Assembly (NCBI RefSeq): GCF_010820665.1
Contig: NZ_JAAIKC010000004.1
Coordinates: 310,001-374,000 of the forward strand
Direction of reading: 5' to 3'
DNA length: 64,000 nt
DNA from: Paenibacillus sp. SYP-B3998
Lineage (GTDB): Bacteria > Bacillota > Bacilli > Paenibacillales > NBRC-103111
Shown piece after piece: positions 1 to 8,174 of this stretch. Below the pieces are notes generated by a model, which had not been told where the DNA came from, did no database searches, and saw only the letters and a program-made list of their open reading frames with translations. Both the position numbers and the translations under genes were made by a program. Every line of letters begins with the position of its first letter. Positions within the stretch are counted from its first letter, which is position 1.

Positions 1-1
1 G

Positions 2-1138
2 GTGAGGCTGGGCCATGAAGTAAGTATTTTTACAACAAACATTGATGGACCGGGTAATTTAGATGTCCCCTTGGATGCTCCAGTATTTAAAAATGGGGTT
101 GAAATCAGGTACTTTCCGGTACAACAGCCAAGATTTTGGCATACCTCACTAGCATTGGCCCGCGCTTTGAAAAAAGAAATACCGAAGTATGATATCGTCC
201 ATATTCACTCGCTATATTTATTTCATAGCCTTGTAACGGGCCACTATTGCAGAAAGTTTAATGTGCCCTACATCGTACGTCCTCACGGTACATTAGATCC
301 ATTTATGTATAAACGTCATCGTTTAAGAAAAAGCGTGATGGAAGTATGGTTTGAAAACAATAATATTAAAAAAGCTGCCGCTCTTCACTATACGGCTGCG
401 GAGGAGATGACATTAGCGGAACCAGTAACGTTCAATGCGCCCGGGTTTGTTGTTCCCAATGGTTTGAACGTAACGGAATATGATCATTTACCCGCTAAAG
501 GAAGCTTCCGTCAGGAATACCCTGAATTAGAAGGGAAGAAAATCATCTTATTCTTTAGTCGCATTAACTTCAAAAAAGGACTCGACATCTTGATTGAGGC
601 GTTCCATCTTGTTCATCAAAAGCATGAGGATACGGTACTTGTCATAACCGGACCAGATAACGAGGGCTACGGCGATAAAGTAAGAGAGTGGATTCAAGCT
701 AAGCATCTCACCGATAAGGTGATCTTCACGGGGATGCTGACAGGTGATAAGAAGCTAGCTGTTTTAAGAGATGCTGATTTGTTCGCATTACCTTCGTACT
801 CCGAGAATTTCGGTATCGCGGTCGTTGAAGCTATGGCTTGCGGAGTGCCAGTAGTCATCTCGGACAAAATTAATATTTGGCGAGAAGTCGTTGCTAATCA
901 GGCAGGAAGCGTATCGCCGTGTGACCCCGTTCAATTCGCGAAGGAAATGAATGTGTTATTGGAAGATCAGCAATTAAGCGAAACAATGGGGATCAACGGG
1001 CAAAACATGGTTAGAGATTACTACCAATGGGATAAAATCGGACTCTCCTTAGAGAAAGAATACACGCATATCCTGCATGAAAGAAACCGTAACGGGCTGC
1101 AATCTGCCCAAGTCAGAGGGGATGCCAGTGTCAACTAA
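2..1138 (+). CDS. GT4 glycosyltransferase (5' end outside window)
   Basis: Retaining GT-B glycosyltransferase of the GT4 type, expected to add a sugar from a nucleotide donor to a lipid-linked exopolysaccharide precursor at the inner face of the membrane. The reading frame opens at the window edge at a GTG followed by a GHEV stretch that normally lies about 25-30 residues into these proteins, so the true start is probably upstream. The C-terminal donor domain shows the E-x7-E motif (ENFGIAVVE, around residue 267) followed by AMACGVPVV, and the linker reads FSRINFKKGLDIL. It is the first visible gene of a co-directional polysaccharide cluster and its 3' end overlaps the start of the next gene, suggesting translational coupling. 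The acceptor and donor sugars cannot be read from the sequence. Confidence 0.88.
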   Translation: MRLGHEVSIFTTNIDGPGNLDVPLDAPVFKNGVEIRYFPVQQPRFWHTSLALARALKKEIPKYDIVHIHSLYLFHSLVTGHYCRKFNVPYIVRPHGTLDPFMYKRHRLRKSVMEVWFENNNIKKAAALHYTAAEEMTLAEPVTFNAPGFVVPNGLNVTEYDHLPAKGSFRQEYPELEGKKIILFFSRINFKKGLDILIEAFHLVHQKHEDTVLVITGPDNEGYGDKVREWIQAKHLTDKVIFTGMLTGDKKLAVLRDADLFALPSYSENFGIAVVEAMACGVPVVISDKINIWREVVANQAGSVSPCDPVQFAKEMNVLLEDQQLSETMGINGQNMVRDYYQWDKIGLSLEKEYTHILHERNRNGLQSAQVRGDASVN

Positions 1139-2417
1139 TAAAATATTGCTATACAGCATTAACTATGCGCCTGAATTGACAGGGATAGGTAAATACAATG
1201 CTGAAATGGTAGCGTGGTTAGTCCAAAATGGCTATGAAGTGCGCGTCGTCACGGCGCCTCCCTATTACCCTGAATGGAAGATCAAACAAGGTTATTCTGG
1301 GAAAACGTATACCAATGAGCGAATGCACGGAGCTGAGGTGTGGAGATGTCCATTGTGGGTACCTAAGAAGCTATCAGGTGCGAAGCGTTTGATGCATTTG
1401 GCCTCTTTTGCTGTAACCAGCATTCCTGTGATCATCAGACAAATGGCATGGAAACCTAACTTAATCATTGTTGTAGAACCGCCATTGGCCATTTCGCCAG
1501 TGGCTATTTTATTGTCCAAAATGTTCAAAGTGAAGAGTTGGCTGCATGTGCAAGATTTAGAAGTGGATGCGGCATTTGATTTAGGCATTTTGCCTCAAAA
1601 TAAAGGCATCAAATCCATTGTTATGGGTGTAGAACGATGGATGATGAAGAAATTTACGATTGTTTCGTCGATTTCCAGCTCTATGAATGATCGTTTGCTT
1701 AAGAAAGGGGTCGCCCAAGATCAAATTCGATTTTTTCCAAACTGGGTCGTTGTATCGGATATATTTCCACAGCGTCAGCCGGTATTGACTTACAGAGAGC
1801 AGCTTGGTATCCAAGGCGATGACGTTGTTGTTCTATACTCGGGCAATATGGGAGCGAAGCAAGGCTTGGAGATCTTGCTTGAAGCAGCGGAAAAGCTAGT
1901 TACGAACCCTCGAATTCGATTTATTTTGTGCGGAGACGGTGCGGCGAAAGAAAAGCTTATGGAAATTGCCGTGCAAAAAAAATTGCGCAATGTCGATTTT
2001 ATCCCTTTGCAGCCCAAAGAAGCCTTGAACGACTTGCTGAATACGGCGGACATACACGCTTTAATTCAGAAAAAGAACGCGTCCGATTTAGTCATGCCCT
2101 CGAAGCTCACAGGGATGCTTGCTAGCGGCCGTTCCATTATCGCTACTTCGGGCGAAAACACGGCTCTCTACGATGTTATGAAGAAAGCGGCAGCAGGCAT
2201 TGTTGTTCCGCCAGAGGATCTGGAGCAGCTAACAAAGGCGATACAGCAGCTCGCTCAAAATGAATCAGGCCGAACGGTGTACGGTCGCAATGCTCGTGAG
2301 TATGCTCTGAATTGTTTAAGCATTGATTCTATCATGGCGAATTTTGAAAAGGACTACACAGACTTAGTAAGTCCGAGGAGCGTCACGAAAAGTAGAGCCA
2401 ATATGCATACGCATTAA
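1128..2417 (+). CDS. WcaI-like GT4 glycosyltransferase
   Basis: A 429-residue GT-B glycosyltransferase resembling the colanic acid enzyme WcaI/WbuB. The N-terminus has the family's NYAPELTGIGKYNAEM block and the nearby TAPPYYPEW motif; the C-terminal domain carries YSGNMGAKQGLE and VMPSKLTGMLASGR. I prefer the GTG at 1128, because AGAGGGG lies 6-7 bases before it; an ATG at 1122 in the same frame has the purine tract almost touching it. The start lies inside the previous gene. The gene following downstream is a WcaF-like acetyltransferase, the same association seen in colanic acid loci, so a fucose or related sugar transfer in exopolysaccharide assembly is plausible but not proven. Confidence 0.88.
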   Translation: MSTNKILLYSINYAPELTGIGKYNAEMVAWLVQNGYEVRVVTAPPYYPEWKIKQGYSGKTYTNERMHGAEVWRCPLWVPKKLSGAKRLMHLASFAVTSIPVIIRQMAWKPNLIIVVEPPLAISPVAILLSKMFKVKSWLHVQDLEVDAAFDLGILPQNKGIKSIVMGVERWMMKKFTIVSSISSSMNDRLLKKGVAQDQIRFFPNWVVVSDIFPQRQPVLTYREQLGIQGDDVVVLYSGNMGAKQGLEILLEAAEKLVTNPRIRFILCGDGAAKEKLMEIAVQKKLRNVDFIPLQPKEALNDLLNTADIHALIQKKNASDLVMPSKLTGMLASGRSIIATSGENTALYDVMKKAAAGIVVPPEDLEQLTKAIQQLAQNESGRTVYGRNAREYALNCLSIDSIMANFEKDYTDLVSPRSVTKSRANMHTH

Positions 2418-2449
2418 TAACCCGTTGTTTCAATAAGGAGTAATGGATT

Positions 2450-3040
2450 GTGAAAAACAAAATTCGATTAGACCTCTACAACCAAGATTGGTACACGAGA
2501 GGGAGAAATAGCATTGTTGTCTTGCTCTGGTGGTTTATACAAGGAAGTGTTTTTAAATACTCCATTCATAATATGTATGGCTGGAGAAGGTTTCTGCTTA
2601 GACTGTTTGGCGCAAAGATTGGCAAGAACGTTCAGGTGAGAGCTTCGGCAAGATTCACCTATCCATGGAAAGTAGTCATCGAAGACTATTCTTGGATTGG
2701 AGATAACGCTGAATTGTATAGCTTGGATGCTATACATGTTGGGAAGCATTGCGTAATTTCTCAGAATAGTTACTTATGCACGGGAACTCATGATATTCAT
2801 GATCCCCACTTCGGCCTAATTACCAAACCAATTCATATTAAAGATGGGGCTTGGGTGGCAAGCGACTCGTTTATTTACCCTGGCGTTACGATCGGTGAAA
2901 TGTCTGTAGTGGCTGCTAGAAGTACGGTTATTAAAGATATTCCAATGAACGAGGTTCACGCAGGAGCCCCTGCCAAATATCTCAAACAACGATTTGAAGC
3001 AGCTTCGCTTTTGGCCTTGGACACCATATCGGCAAGCTAA
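2450..3040 (+). CDS. WcaF-like sugar O-acetyltransferase
   Basis: A 196-residue left-handed beta-helix (hexapeptide repeat) acyltransferase of the WcaF/serine acetyltransferase-like type, expected to O-acetylate a sugar of the repeat unit with acetyl-CoA. An N-terminal amphipathic region with GWRRFLLRLFGAKIG precedes hexapeptide-style repeats (IGKNVQV, IGDNAEL, VGKHCVI, IKDGAWV, IGEMSVV) and the TGTHDIHD segment with the likely catalytic histidines. The C-terminal VHAGAPAKYLKQR is the normal family ending. It starts at GTG 2450 after AAGGAG. It sits between the WcaI-like transferase and UDP-glucose dehydrogenase in one transcription direction. Confidence 0.88.
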   Translation: MKNKIRLDLYNQDWYTRGRNSIVVLLWWFIQGSVFKYSIHNMYGWRRFLLRLFGAKIGKNVQVRASARFTYPWKVVIEDYSWIGDNAELYSLDAIHVGKHCVISQNSYLCTGTHDIHDPHFGLITKPIHIKDGAWVASDSFIYPGVTIGEMSVVAARSTVIKDIPMNEVHAGAPAKYLKQRFEAASLLALDTISAS

Positions 3041-3072
3041 CTAATTTGAAGAGAGAAATCGGAGGAGTAGAA

Positions 3073-4410
3073 ATGAAAATAACTGTCATTGGAACCGGCT
3101 ATGTTGGATTAGTATCCGGTGTTTGTTTTTCTAACCTTGGTAATGAAGTGACTTGTGTAGATAAAGATAAATCAAAGATTGATATGCTGCATCGTGGGGA
3201 GGTTCCTATCTATGAACCTGGGCTCAAAGAGCTGATCGAACATAATGTGCAGGAAAACAGGCTGTCATTTACAGGTGAACTGGCTCATGCAGTCAAAGAA
3301 GCAGAAGTTATTATTCTCGCCGTCGGAACGCCTTCCCTACCGAATGGCGAAGCCAATCTGCAATATATTGAGCAAGCTGTAAGAGAAGTGGCTCTTGCGA
3401 TGAATGAATACAAAATCATTATGACGAAAAGTACAGTACCTGTTGGAACGAATGAGCGAATCAGTCAAATTATAGGTCAACTAACGGAGCTGCCGTTCGA
3501 CGTTGTTTCTGTGCCTGAATTCTTAAGAGAAGGATCAGCGGTGAAAGATACGTTCAACCCAGACAGAATTGTTATTGGCGTTAACAGCCAAAGAGCAGAA
3601 GAGAAAATTGTACACCTGCACAAACCCCTTACAGAAAATATCATCGTGACGGACGTTCGGAGCGCCGAAATGATTAAATATGCGTCCAACGCTTTTCTGG
3701 CAACGAAAATTTCCTTCATTAATGAAGTTGCTAACATATGTGAAAAAGTCGGCGCAGACGTAACGATGGTTGCCAAGGGAATGGGGCAGGATCGCCGGAT
3801 TGGCTCCTCCTTTTTATCGGCAGGTATCGGGTATGGAGGCTCCTGTTTCCCCAAAGATACGAATGCGTTGATCCAAATAGCGGGCAATGTCGAATACAAT
3901 TTCAAATTACTAAAAGCGGTAGTCGAAGTGAATACAGATCAACGCTTTAATATTATTGATAAATTAACCAAAGTATTTGGCGATCTCGAAGGTAAAACAA
4001 TTGGTATCTGGGGGTTGGCGTTTAAACCGAATACAGATGATGTAAGGGAAGCCCCAGCGATTGAAATTGTTGAAACATTAGTCAGATTAGGAGCTAAATT
4101 AAGGCTTTACGATCCAATTGCCATGGAAAAGTTTAAAGGTATTATCGGGATTAAGGGTTTGGAGTATTGCACGAATGCGCTTGAAACGGCGATTGGCTGC
4201 GATGCAATCTGCTTGCTCACGGAATGGGATGAATTTTGCAAGATTGATTTATCCGAATTAAAACGAGTCATGCATACACCTGTCTTGATTGACGGTAGAA
4301 ATGTATTTAGTGAGCAGCAGATCAGGGATACCTCCTTTCAATATTATTCGATCGGTCGCCCGCAAATCACTCGTCTTACCGACGTGGAACAATTAGAACG
4401 AGTCAATTGA
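3073..4410 (+). CDS. ugd: UDP-glucose 6-dehydrogenase
   Basis: Oxidises UDP-glucose to UDP-glucuronate with two NAD+, in the cytosol, supplying an acidic sugar donor. The 445-residue protein has the N-terminal Rossmann motif GTGYVG (residues 7-12), the TKSTVPVGT segment, the catalytic cysteine in GGSCFPKDT (Cys near 258) and the C-terminal UDP-binding domain with GLAFKPNTDDVREAPA. The ATG at 3073 is preceded by GGAGGAG; an in-frame upstream start at 3046 lacks support. Position within the exopolysaccharide operon suggests it serves that polymer rather than teichuronic acid, although TuaD is the same family. Confidence 0.95.
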   Translation: MKITVIGTGYVGLVSGVCFSNLGNEVTCVDKDKSKIDMLHRGEVPIYEPGLKELIEHNVQENRLSFTGELAHAVKEAEVIILAVGTPSLPNGEANLQYIEQAVREVALAMNEYKIIMTKSTVPVGTNERISQIIGQLTELPFDVVSVPEFLREGSAVKDTFNPDRIVIGVNSQRAEEKIVHLHKPLTENIIVTDVRSAEMIKYASNAFLATKISFINEVANICEKVGADVTMVAKGMGQDRRIGSSFLSAGIGYGGSCFPKDTNALIQIAGNVEYNFKLLKAVVEVNTDQRFNIIDKLTKVFGDLEGKTIGIWGLAFKPNTDDVREAPAIEIVETLVRLGAKLRLYDPIAMEKFKGIIGIKGLEYCTNALETAIGCDAICLLTEWDEFCKIDLSELKRVMHTPVLIDGRNVFSEQQIRDTSFQYYSIGRPQITRLTDVEQLERVN

Positions 4411-4411
4411 T

Positions 4412-5527
4412 GTGAAGACAGTAGCGTATTACATATCTGACTACGGATACGGTCACGCAGCTAGAAGTATTGCTGTGATTCGAGGTTTACTAGAACGCAG
4501 TCCCTCCTTACAAATAAGGATTTGTACGGCGTTCCCATTAAACTTCGTCAAGCAATCATTAGCTGCGTTTCCCCAAGTCAAATATCGAGAGGTTGTTAAT
4601 GATATAGGATTCTTTCTCGCAGAAAACTCGCTAGAGCCTGATATACCAAGATTAAAGCAAGCATACGATCAATTTATGGCAACCGCTTCAGAGCACATTG
4701 CAGAAGAACAGGCATTCTTATTGCAAGAAGCCATCGACATCGTTATTTCTGACATCGCACCAATCCCTTTTCTAAGTGCGGATCAACTAGGGATTCCCTC
4801 CATCGGTATCTCCAATTTCACTTGGTATACGGCATACAAAGCCTGGCTACCAGAAAGCAAATTACATTTTTTGAAACAGGCCTACCGTAAGATGGATCAT
4901 TTTATTTCATTAGCTGGGTCTGATGAGCCTCCTTGGGGCAAGCGTTCGAATCAATCCTTTGATTTTATTAGTAGAGAAGTAAATCCTATGGAAGTAGAAC
5001 GAATTACACGCAGGATGAACCGCGATCCCTCCAAAATACTTGTTTATATAGGTTTTGGTATGAAAGTGAATATCGCTGAGCTTTCTTCTTGGGCGATTTG
5101 GAATAGCAGCAGCGCTACTTTTATTGTTTCACAAAGCCATGCTTTCGAGCATCCCAATGTCACGGTAATCCCGAATGATTATGCAGAATCTCAACACTAT
5201 ATTGCTGCATGTGATCTGGTCATAACCAAGGCAGGATGGGGGACAGTTAGTGAGGCAATTAGCAGTGGCAAGCCTGTATTTATTATTAATAGAAACGGTA
5301 TGCAGGAGGATAGCCATACGATCCGATATCTGCAAGAAAGGAACCTTTGCAAGTTAATCGAGTGGGAGGATGTACCTGTAATGTCCATCGAACCAAGCTT
5401 GTTGTCAGAGCAGCAAAGAAAGCGGCGCCAGATTATACCAAGCTTGGATCACAAAAGTGAAATTCTAAGTTCAATTATGAACCTAATCGAAAAAAATAAC
5501 CATGAGAGAAGGAAGGAAACGAGATGA
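4412..5527 (+). CDS. GT28/MurG-like glycosyltransferase
   Basis: A 371-residue GT-B-fold protein with a glycine-rich N-terminal loop (SDYGYGHAARS) and a C-terminal TKAGWGTVSEAISSGKP nucleotide-sugar binding segment typical of the GT28/MurG and macrolide-type transferases. It probably transfers a sugar or acts on a nucleotide sugar in exopolysaccharide synthesis; the substrate is unknown. Translation appears to start at a GTG only one base after the ugd stop, without a strong own ribosome binding site, so it probably relies on coupling to ugd. Its stop overlaps the ATG of the next gene (ATGA). Confidence 0.78.
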   Translation: MKTVAYYISDYGYGHAARSIAVIRGLLERSPSLQIRICTAFPLNFVKQSLAAFPQVKYREVVNDIGFFLAENSLEPDIPRLKQAYDQFMATASEHIAEEQAFLLQEAIDIVISDIAPIPFLSADQLGIPSIGISNFTWYTAYKAWLPESKLHFLKQAYRKMDHFISLAGSDEPPWGKRSNQSFDFISREVNPMEVERITRRMNRDPSKILVYIGFGMKVNIAELSSWAIWNSSSATFIVSQSHAFEHPNVTVIPNDYAESQHYIAACDLVITKAGWGTVSEAISSGKPVFIINRNGMQEDSHTIRYLQERNLCKLIEWEDVPVMSIEPSLLSEQQRKRRQIIPSLDHKSEILSSIMNLIEKNNHERRKETR

Positions 5528-6888
5528 AAATTGTCCTATTATCCGGAGGCTCTGGTAAGCGCTTATGGCCATTATCCAATGATTCACGTTCTAAACAGTT
5601 TCTTAAAGTGCTAGAGAATGAAGAAGGAACGATGGAATCGATGGTTCAACGTGTATGGCGACAAATTGAGAAAGTGAATCTGGCTGAATCCACGTATGTC
5701 GCTACGGGCAAAGGTCAACTAGATATGATCTATAGTCAACTCGGGGCCAGTGCGCCAATCATCGTAGAACCAGAGAGGCGAGATACGTTTCCGGCAATTG
5801 CGTTAGCGGCAACCTATTTATATTCCATTGCGGGTGTTGGTTTAAATGAAGTAGTGGCCGTGTTACCTGTGGACCCTTACGTTCAGAATGAATTTTTCGG
5901 GAAAATCAAAGAATTAGAAGACATGGTGATAGCGTCTGGTGCGGATCTCGCATTAATTGGCGTGAAACCGACGTATCCTTCAGAAAAATATGGCTACATT
6001 GTACCGGAAGCAACTGAGCATAGTTATTCGTACAGCAAAGTTAGTCACTTTACAGAAAAACCCCAAGAAGACCAGGCGAAACTTTTGATCCAACAAGAGG
6101 CGCTTTGGAATTGCGGGGTTTTTGCTTTTAAATTGGACTATCTCATTAATCTGCTTATTGAAAAAGGGCTGCCGATTCAATATGAGGAAATGGTCAAACA
6201 ATATGGTGATTTAAGTAAAATCAGCTTTGACTATGAAGTTGTTGAGAAAGCTAAGCATGTGGTGGTTACGCCGTATGAGGGCTATTGGAAAGACCTGGGT
6301 ACTTGGAATACGTTGACAGAAGAAGTGAACTCTCATTTGATTGGTAACGGAATTATTAGTGATGATTCGAAGAATACCCATGTAGTCAATGAATTAGATA
6401 TTCCAGTTACGGTTATTGGTTTATCGAACATAGTAGTGGCCACGAGCCCCGATGGCATTCTTGTTGCTGATAAAGCAATGAGTCCTAGAATTAAAGACAT
6501 TATGAAAAATATAGAGCAAAGACCCATGTATGAAGAGCGTCGTTGGGGTTGGTATAAAGTACTGGATTACAGTACGCTTACCGAAGGAAGCCAAGTGCTA
6601 ACCAAAAGAATCTGCATACACGCAGGCAAGAATTCCAGTTATCAGCTTCATCACAAGCGTAGTGAGGCCTGGACGATTATTTCCGGCGAAGGAGAACTCG
6701 TGTTAAACGAGAAGCTGATTCATGTAAAAGCAGGGGATGTTATCCAAATACCGATGCGTTCTAGGCATAGCATTCGTGGGATTACCGATTTAGAGTTTAT
6801 TGAGGTGCAAACAGGAAGTGAACTTGTCGAGGAAGATAACATACGGCTTTTCATGAGTTGGGAAGAAATTGCGCAAACTGTGATTTAA
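5524..6888 (+). CDS. manC: Mannose-1-phosphate guanylyltransferase with cupin domain
   Basis: Makes GDP-mannose from GTP and mannose-1-phosphate. The N-terminal nucleotidyltransferase has the pyrophosphorylase signature LSGGSGKRLWPLS followed by SKQF, and the FTEKP motif near residue 176. The C-terminal ~110 residues form the type II phosphomannose isomerase-like cupin (YQLHHKRSEAW, VKAGDVIQIP), as in bifunctional ManC/AlgA proteins, although whether the cupin is active here is unknown. At 454 residues it is normal length. It overlaps the upstream gene by four bases and is the last gene before a strong terminator, so the exopolysaccharide operon ends here. GDP-mannose fits with a WcaI-type transferase in the same operon. 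Confidence 0.93.
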   Translation: MKIVLLSGGSGKRLWPLSNDSRSKQFLKVLENEEGTMESMVQRVWRQIEKVNLAESTYVATGKGQLDMIYSQLGASAPIIVEPERRDTFPAIALAATYLYSIAGVGLNEVVAVLPVDPYVQNEFFGKIKELEDMVIASGADLALIGVKPTYPSEKYGYIVPEATEHSYSYSKVSHFTEKPQEDQAKLLIQQEALWNCGVFAFKLDYLINLLIEKGLPIQYEEMVKQYGDLSKISFDYEVVEKAKHVVVTPYEGYWKDLGTWNTLTEEVNSHLIGNGIISDDSKNTHVVNELDIPVTVIGLSNIVVATSPDGILVADKAMSPRIKDIMKNIEQRPMYEERRWGWYKVLDYSTLTEGSQVLTKRICIHAGKNSSYQLHHKRSEAWTIISGEGELVLNEKLIHVKAGDVIQIPMRSRHSIRGITDLEFIEVQTGSELVEEDNIRLFMSWEEIAQTVI

Positions 6889-6893
6889 GATTA

Positions 6894-6944
6894 AATAACG
6901 CCCTGAAATTGTCTAACAGGCAATTTCAGGGCGTTATTTATTTT
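6894..6944 (+). terminator. Terminator of the exopolysaccharide operon
   Basis: A near-perfect 18-bp inverted repeat (arms AATAACGCCCTGAAATTG and its complement) with a nine-base loop, followed by a T-rich tract. It lies a few bases after the manC stop codon. Confidence 0.93.
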
Positions 6945-6974
6945 CAAAAAATAGATAAAATATCGATTACCCCC

Positions 6975-7003
6975 TTGCTTTGTTACATATCGTATCATAT
7001 AAT
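6975..7003 (+). promoter_or_regulatory. Sigma-A-type promoter
   Basis: TTGCTT and a perfect TATAAT separated by 17 bases, directly after the manC terminator and about 70 bases before the small zinc-ribbon gene. This is a consensus-quality vegetative promoter by sequence. Confidence 0.72.
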
Positions 7004-7071
7004 ATGAAATATATACATATTGTAACAGGAAGCGACATTTGTTTTAACAACCTATGAGGAGGGGCCAATCG

Positions 7072-7293
7072 ATGATAAATATTGACATGGTTTTTTGTGT
7101 GCAATGCAATTCAATATTAGCCAAAGGGAAGGCAGATAAAATTTTTAAGACAGGATATTACAAAACGACAATTCCCTTAGGACATTGCAAAGAGTGTGCT
7201 TGTGCAAAAAGACAAGAGTTTGGTATCGAAGTCATTCCAAGTGTTCAGGATTGTCGGACAGAATATGTAACTCCTGTTGCATTATTTGCATAA
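7072..7293 (+). CDS. Small Cys-rich (zinc-ribbon-like) protein
   Basis: A 73-residue protein of unknown function. It contains CVQC near residue 9 and CKECAC near residue 40, a spacing compatible with a small zinc ribbon or knuckle, plus a fifth distal cysteine (VQDCRTEY). The start chosen is the ATG at 7072, preceded by GAGGAGGGG at good distance; the in-frame ATG at 7054 lies in that ribosome binding site. It stands alone behind its own strong promoter. No signal peptide or membrane segment is visible. A metal-binding or nucleic-acid-binding role is only a guess. Confidence 0.7.
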   Translation: MINIDMVFCVQCNSILAKGKADKIFKTGYYKTTIPLGHCKECACAKRQEFGIEVIPSVQDCRTEYVTPVALFA

Positions 7294-7352
7294 GCGAAGA
7301 TCCTCTTACAATGATTTCTAGATGGTATAAGATAGGTGGTAAGAAGGAACAT

Positions 7353-7499
7353 ATGCCTAACGAATAGAGAGGCTGGATATCTTGGAAACGTTGGTTATCT
7401 AGCATCGGATGTCTTATATTGGGAGTCGCGGCCCTGCTCATAGCATCTTATTATATGCCATAGCCAATTTTCCACTGGATGCAAAGCGCAGGACAGTAA
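7353..7499 (+). pseudogene. Amber-interrupted small membrane-protein ORF
   Basis: A 49-codon frame starts with ATG behind AAGAAGGAAC and ends at TAA 7497-7499, but contains TAG at codons 5 (7365-7367) and 37 (7461-7463). Between the stops it encodes RGWISWKRWLSS followed by a clean hydrophobic segment (IGCLILGVAALLIASYYMP), as in the N-terminal anchor of a small membrane protein. Each TAG could derive from CAG by one C-to-T change. I read it as a decayed gene; the rest of the original gene is not recognisable. The remainder of this gap up to 7576 shows nothing else. Confidence 0.45.
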
Positions 7500-7576
7500 G
7501 CAAGATTTCCTGCTGACACGAAAAAGTAATTTATTCATACAACATAATGTAATCGCTTTCATTCAATAGAGAAATT

Positions 7577-7617
7577 AAAGCCACCCCTTTACGAATGTAC
7601 GTAGGAATGGCTTTTTT
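7577..7617. terminator. Probable terminator 3' of the YneK-like gene
   Basis: Imperfect inverted repeat AAAGCCA ... TGGCTTT with an inner ACG/CGT pair, flanked by seven T on the plus strand and a weaker T-rich tract on the minus strand. It may stop transcription from both sides. Confidence 0.6.
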
Positions 7618-7621
7618 GCAT

Positions 7622-8050
7622 TTAATTCAACAGATGCTTATAAGCGCTATAATCAATCTGCTGCTTTTCCAGGAAGCTCATTAGGCTCTTGTAATCGCGC
7701 CGTGGTGTAGCAAGGATATAGCCTTCAATGCAGTGATTCCTTGTTACTTCGTTTGCCCCTTTTTCTAGAGCAACTTGCCCTATTCGCGCAGCAATGGAAT
7801 GCTTGGCGATATCCCGGAAAGCCGTAGGTACAGGAGATACTAATTGATCTAGGAACAATTTGGACTCATCAGTCCATAAGTGTCGAGAGGTGTCGACATA
7901 ATGATTTTGCCAGTCAAGTTTGGATTTTCCGTCTTCCTTGGGAAGTACTTTGAGAAATTTACGGAACATGAAGTATCCGCCTACGGACATAAAGAACAGT
8001 AAAACACATACCCAAAAAATGATGAACCACATAAAAAAATCGTTAGCCAT
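7622..8050 (-). CDS. YneK-like (DUF2621) membrane protein
   Basis: A 142-residue protein with one N-terminal membrane helix (FFMWFIIFWVCVLLFFMSVGGYFMF, given here only by position: residues 5-29) followed by a soluble domain starting FRKFLKVLPKEDGKSKLDW. The arrangement and wording match my memory of the Bacillus YneK/DUF2621 family of unknown function. It is divergent from the endonuclease IV gene; the 124-base gap between them must hold both promoters. No catalytic motif is visible. Confidence 0.75.
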   Translation of the reverse strand: MANDFFMWFIIFWVCVLLFFMSVGGYFMFRKFLKVLPKEDGKSKLDWQNHYVDTSRHLWTDESKLFLDQLVSPVPTAFRDIAKHSIAARIGQVALEKGANEVTRNHCIEGYILATPRRDYKSLMSFLEKQQIDYSAYKHLLN

Positions 8051-8174
8051 GTATTTGTCACCTCAATAAATTTGCAAATTCATATCACATGAATTATACC
8101 TTATTTCTAGATTTCTTGCGACATTACGAGTAAAATAGGGGAAGCACCGAACAACTGTAAAGGAGTTATCGACT

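Noticed and set aside
7365-7463. Programmed amber readthrough or pyrrolysine use
   Set aside because: Nothing in the window suggests a suppressor system, and simple gene decay explains two TAG codons better; left as a low-confidence idea only.
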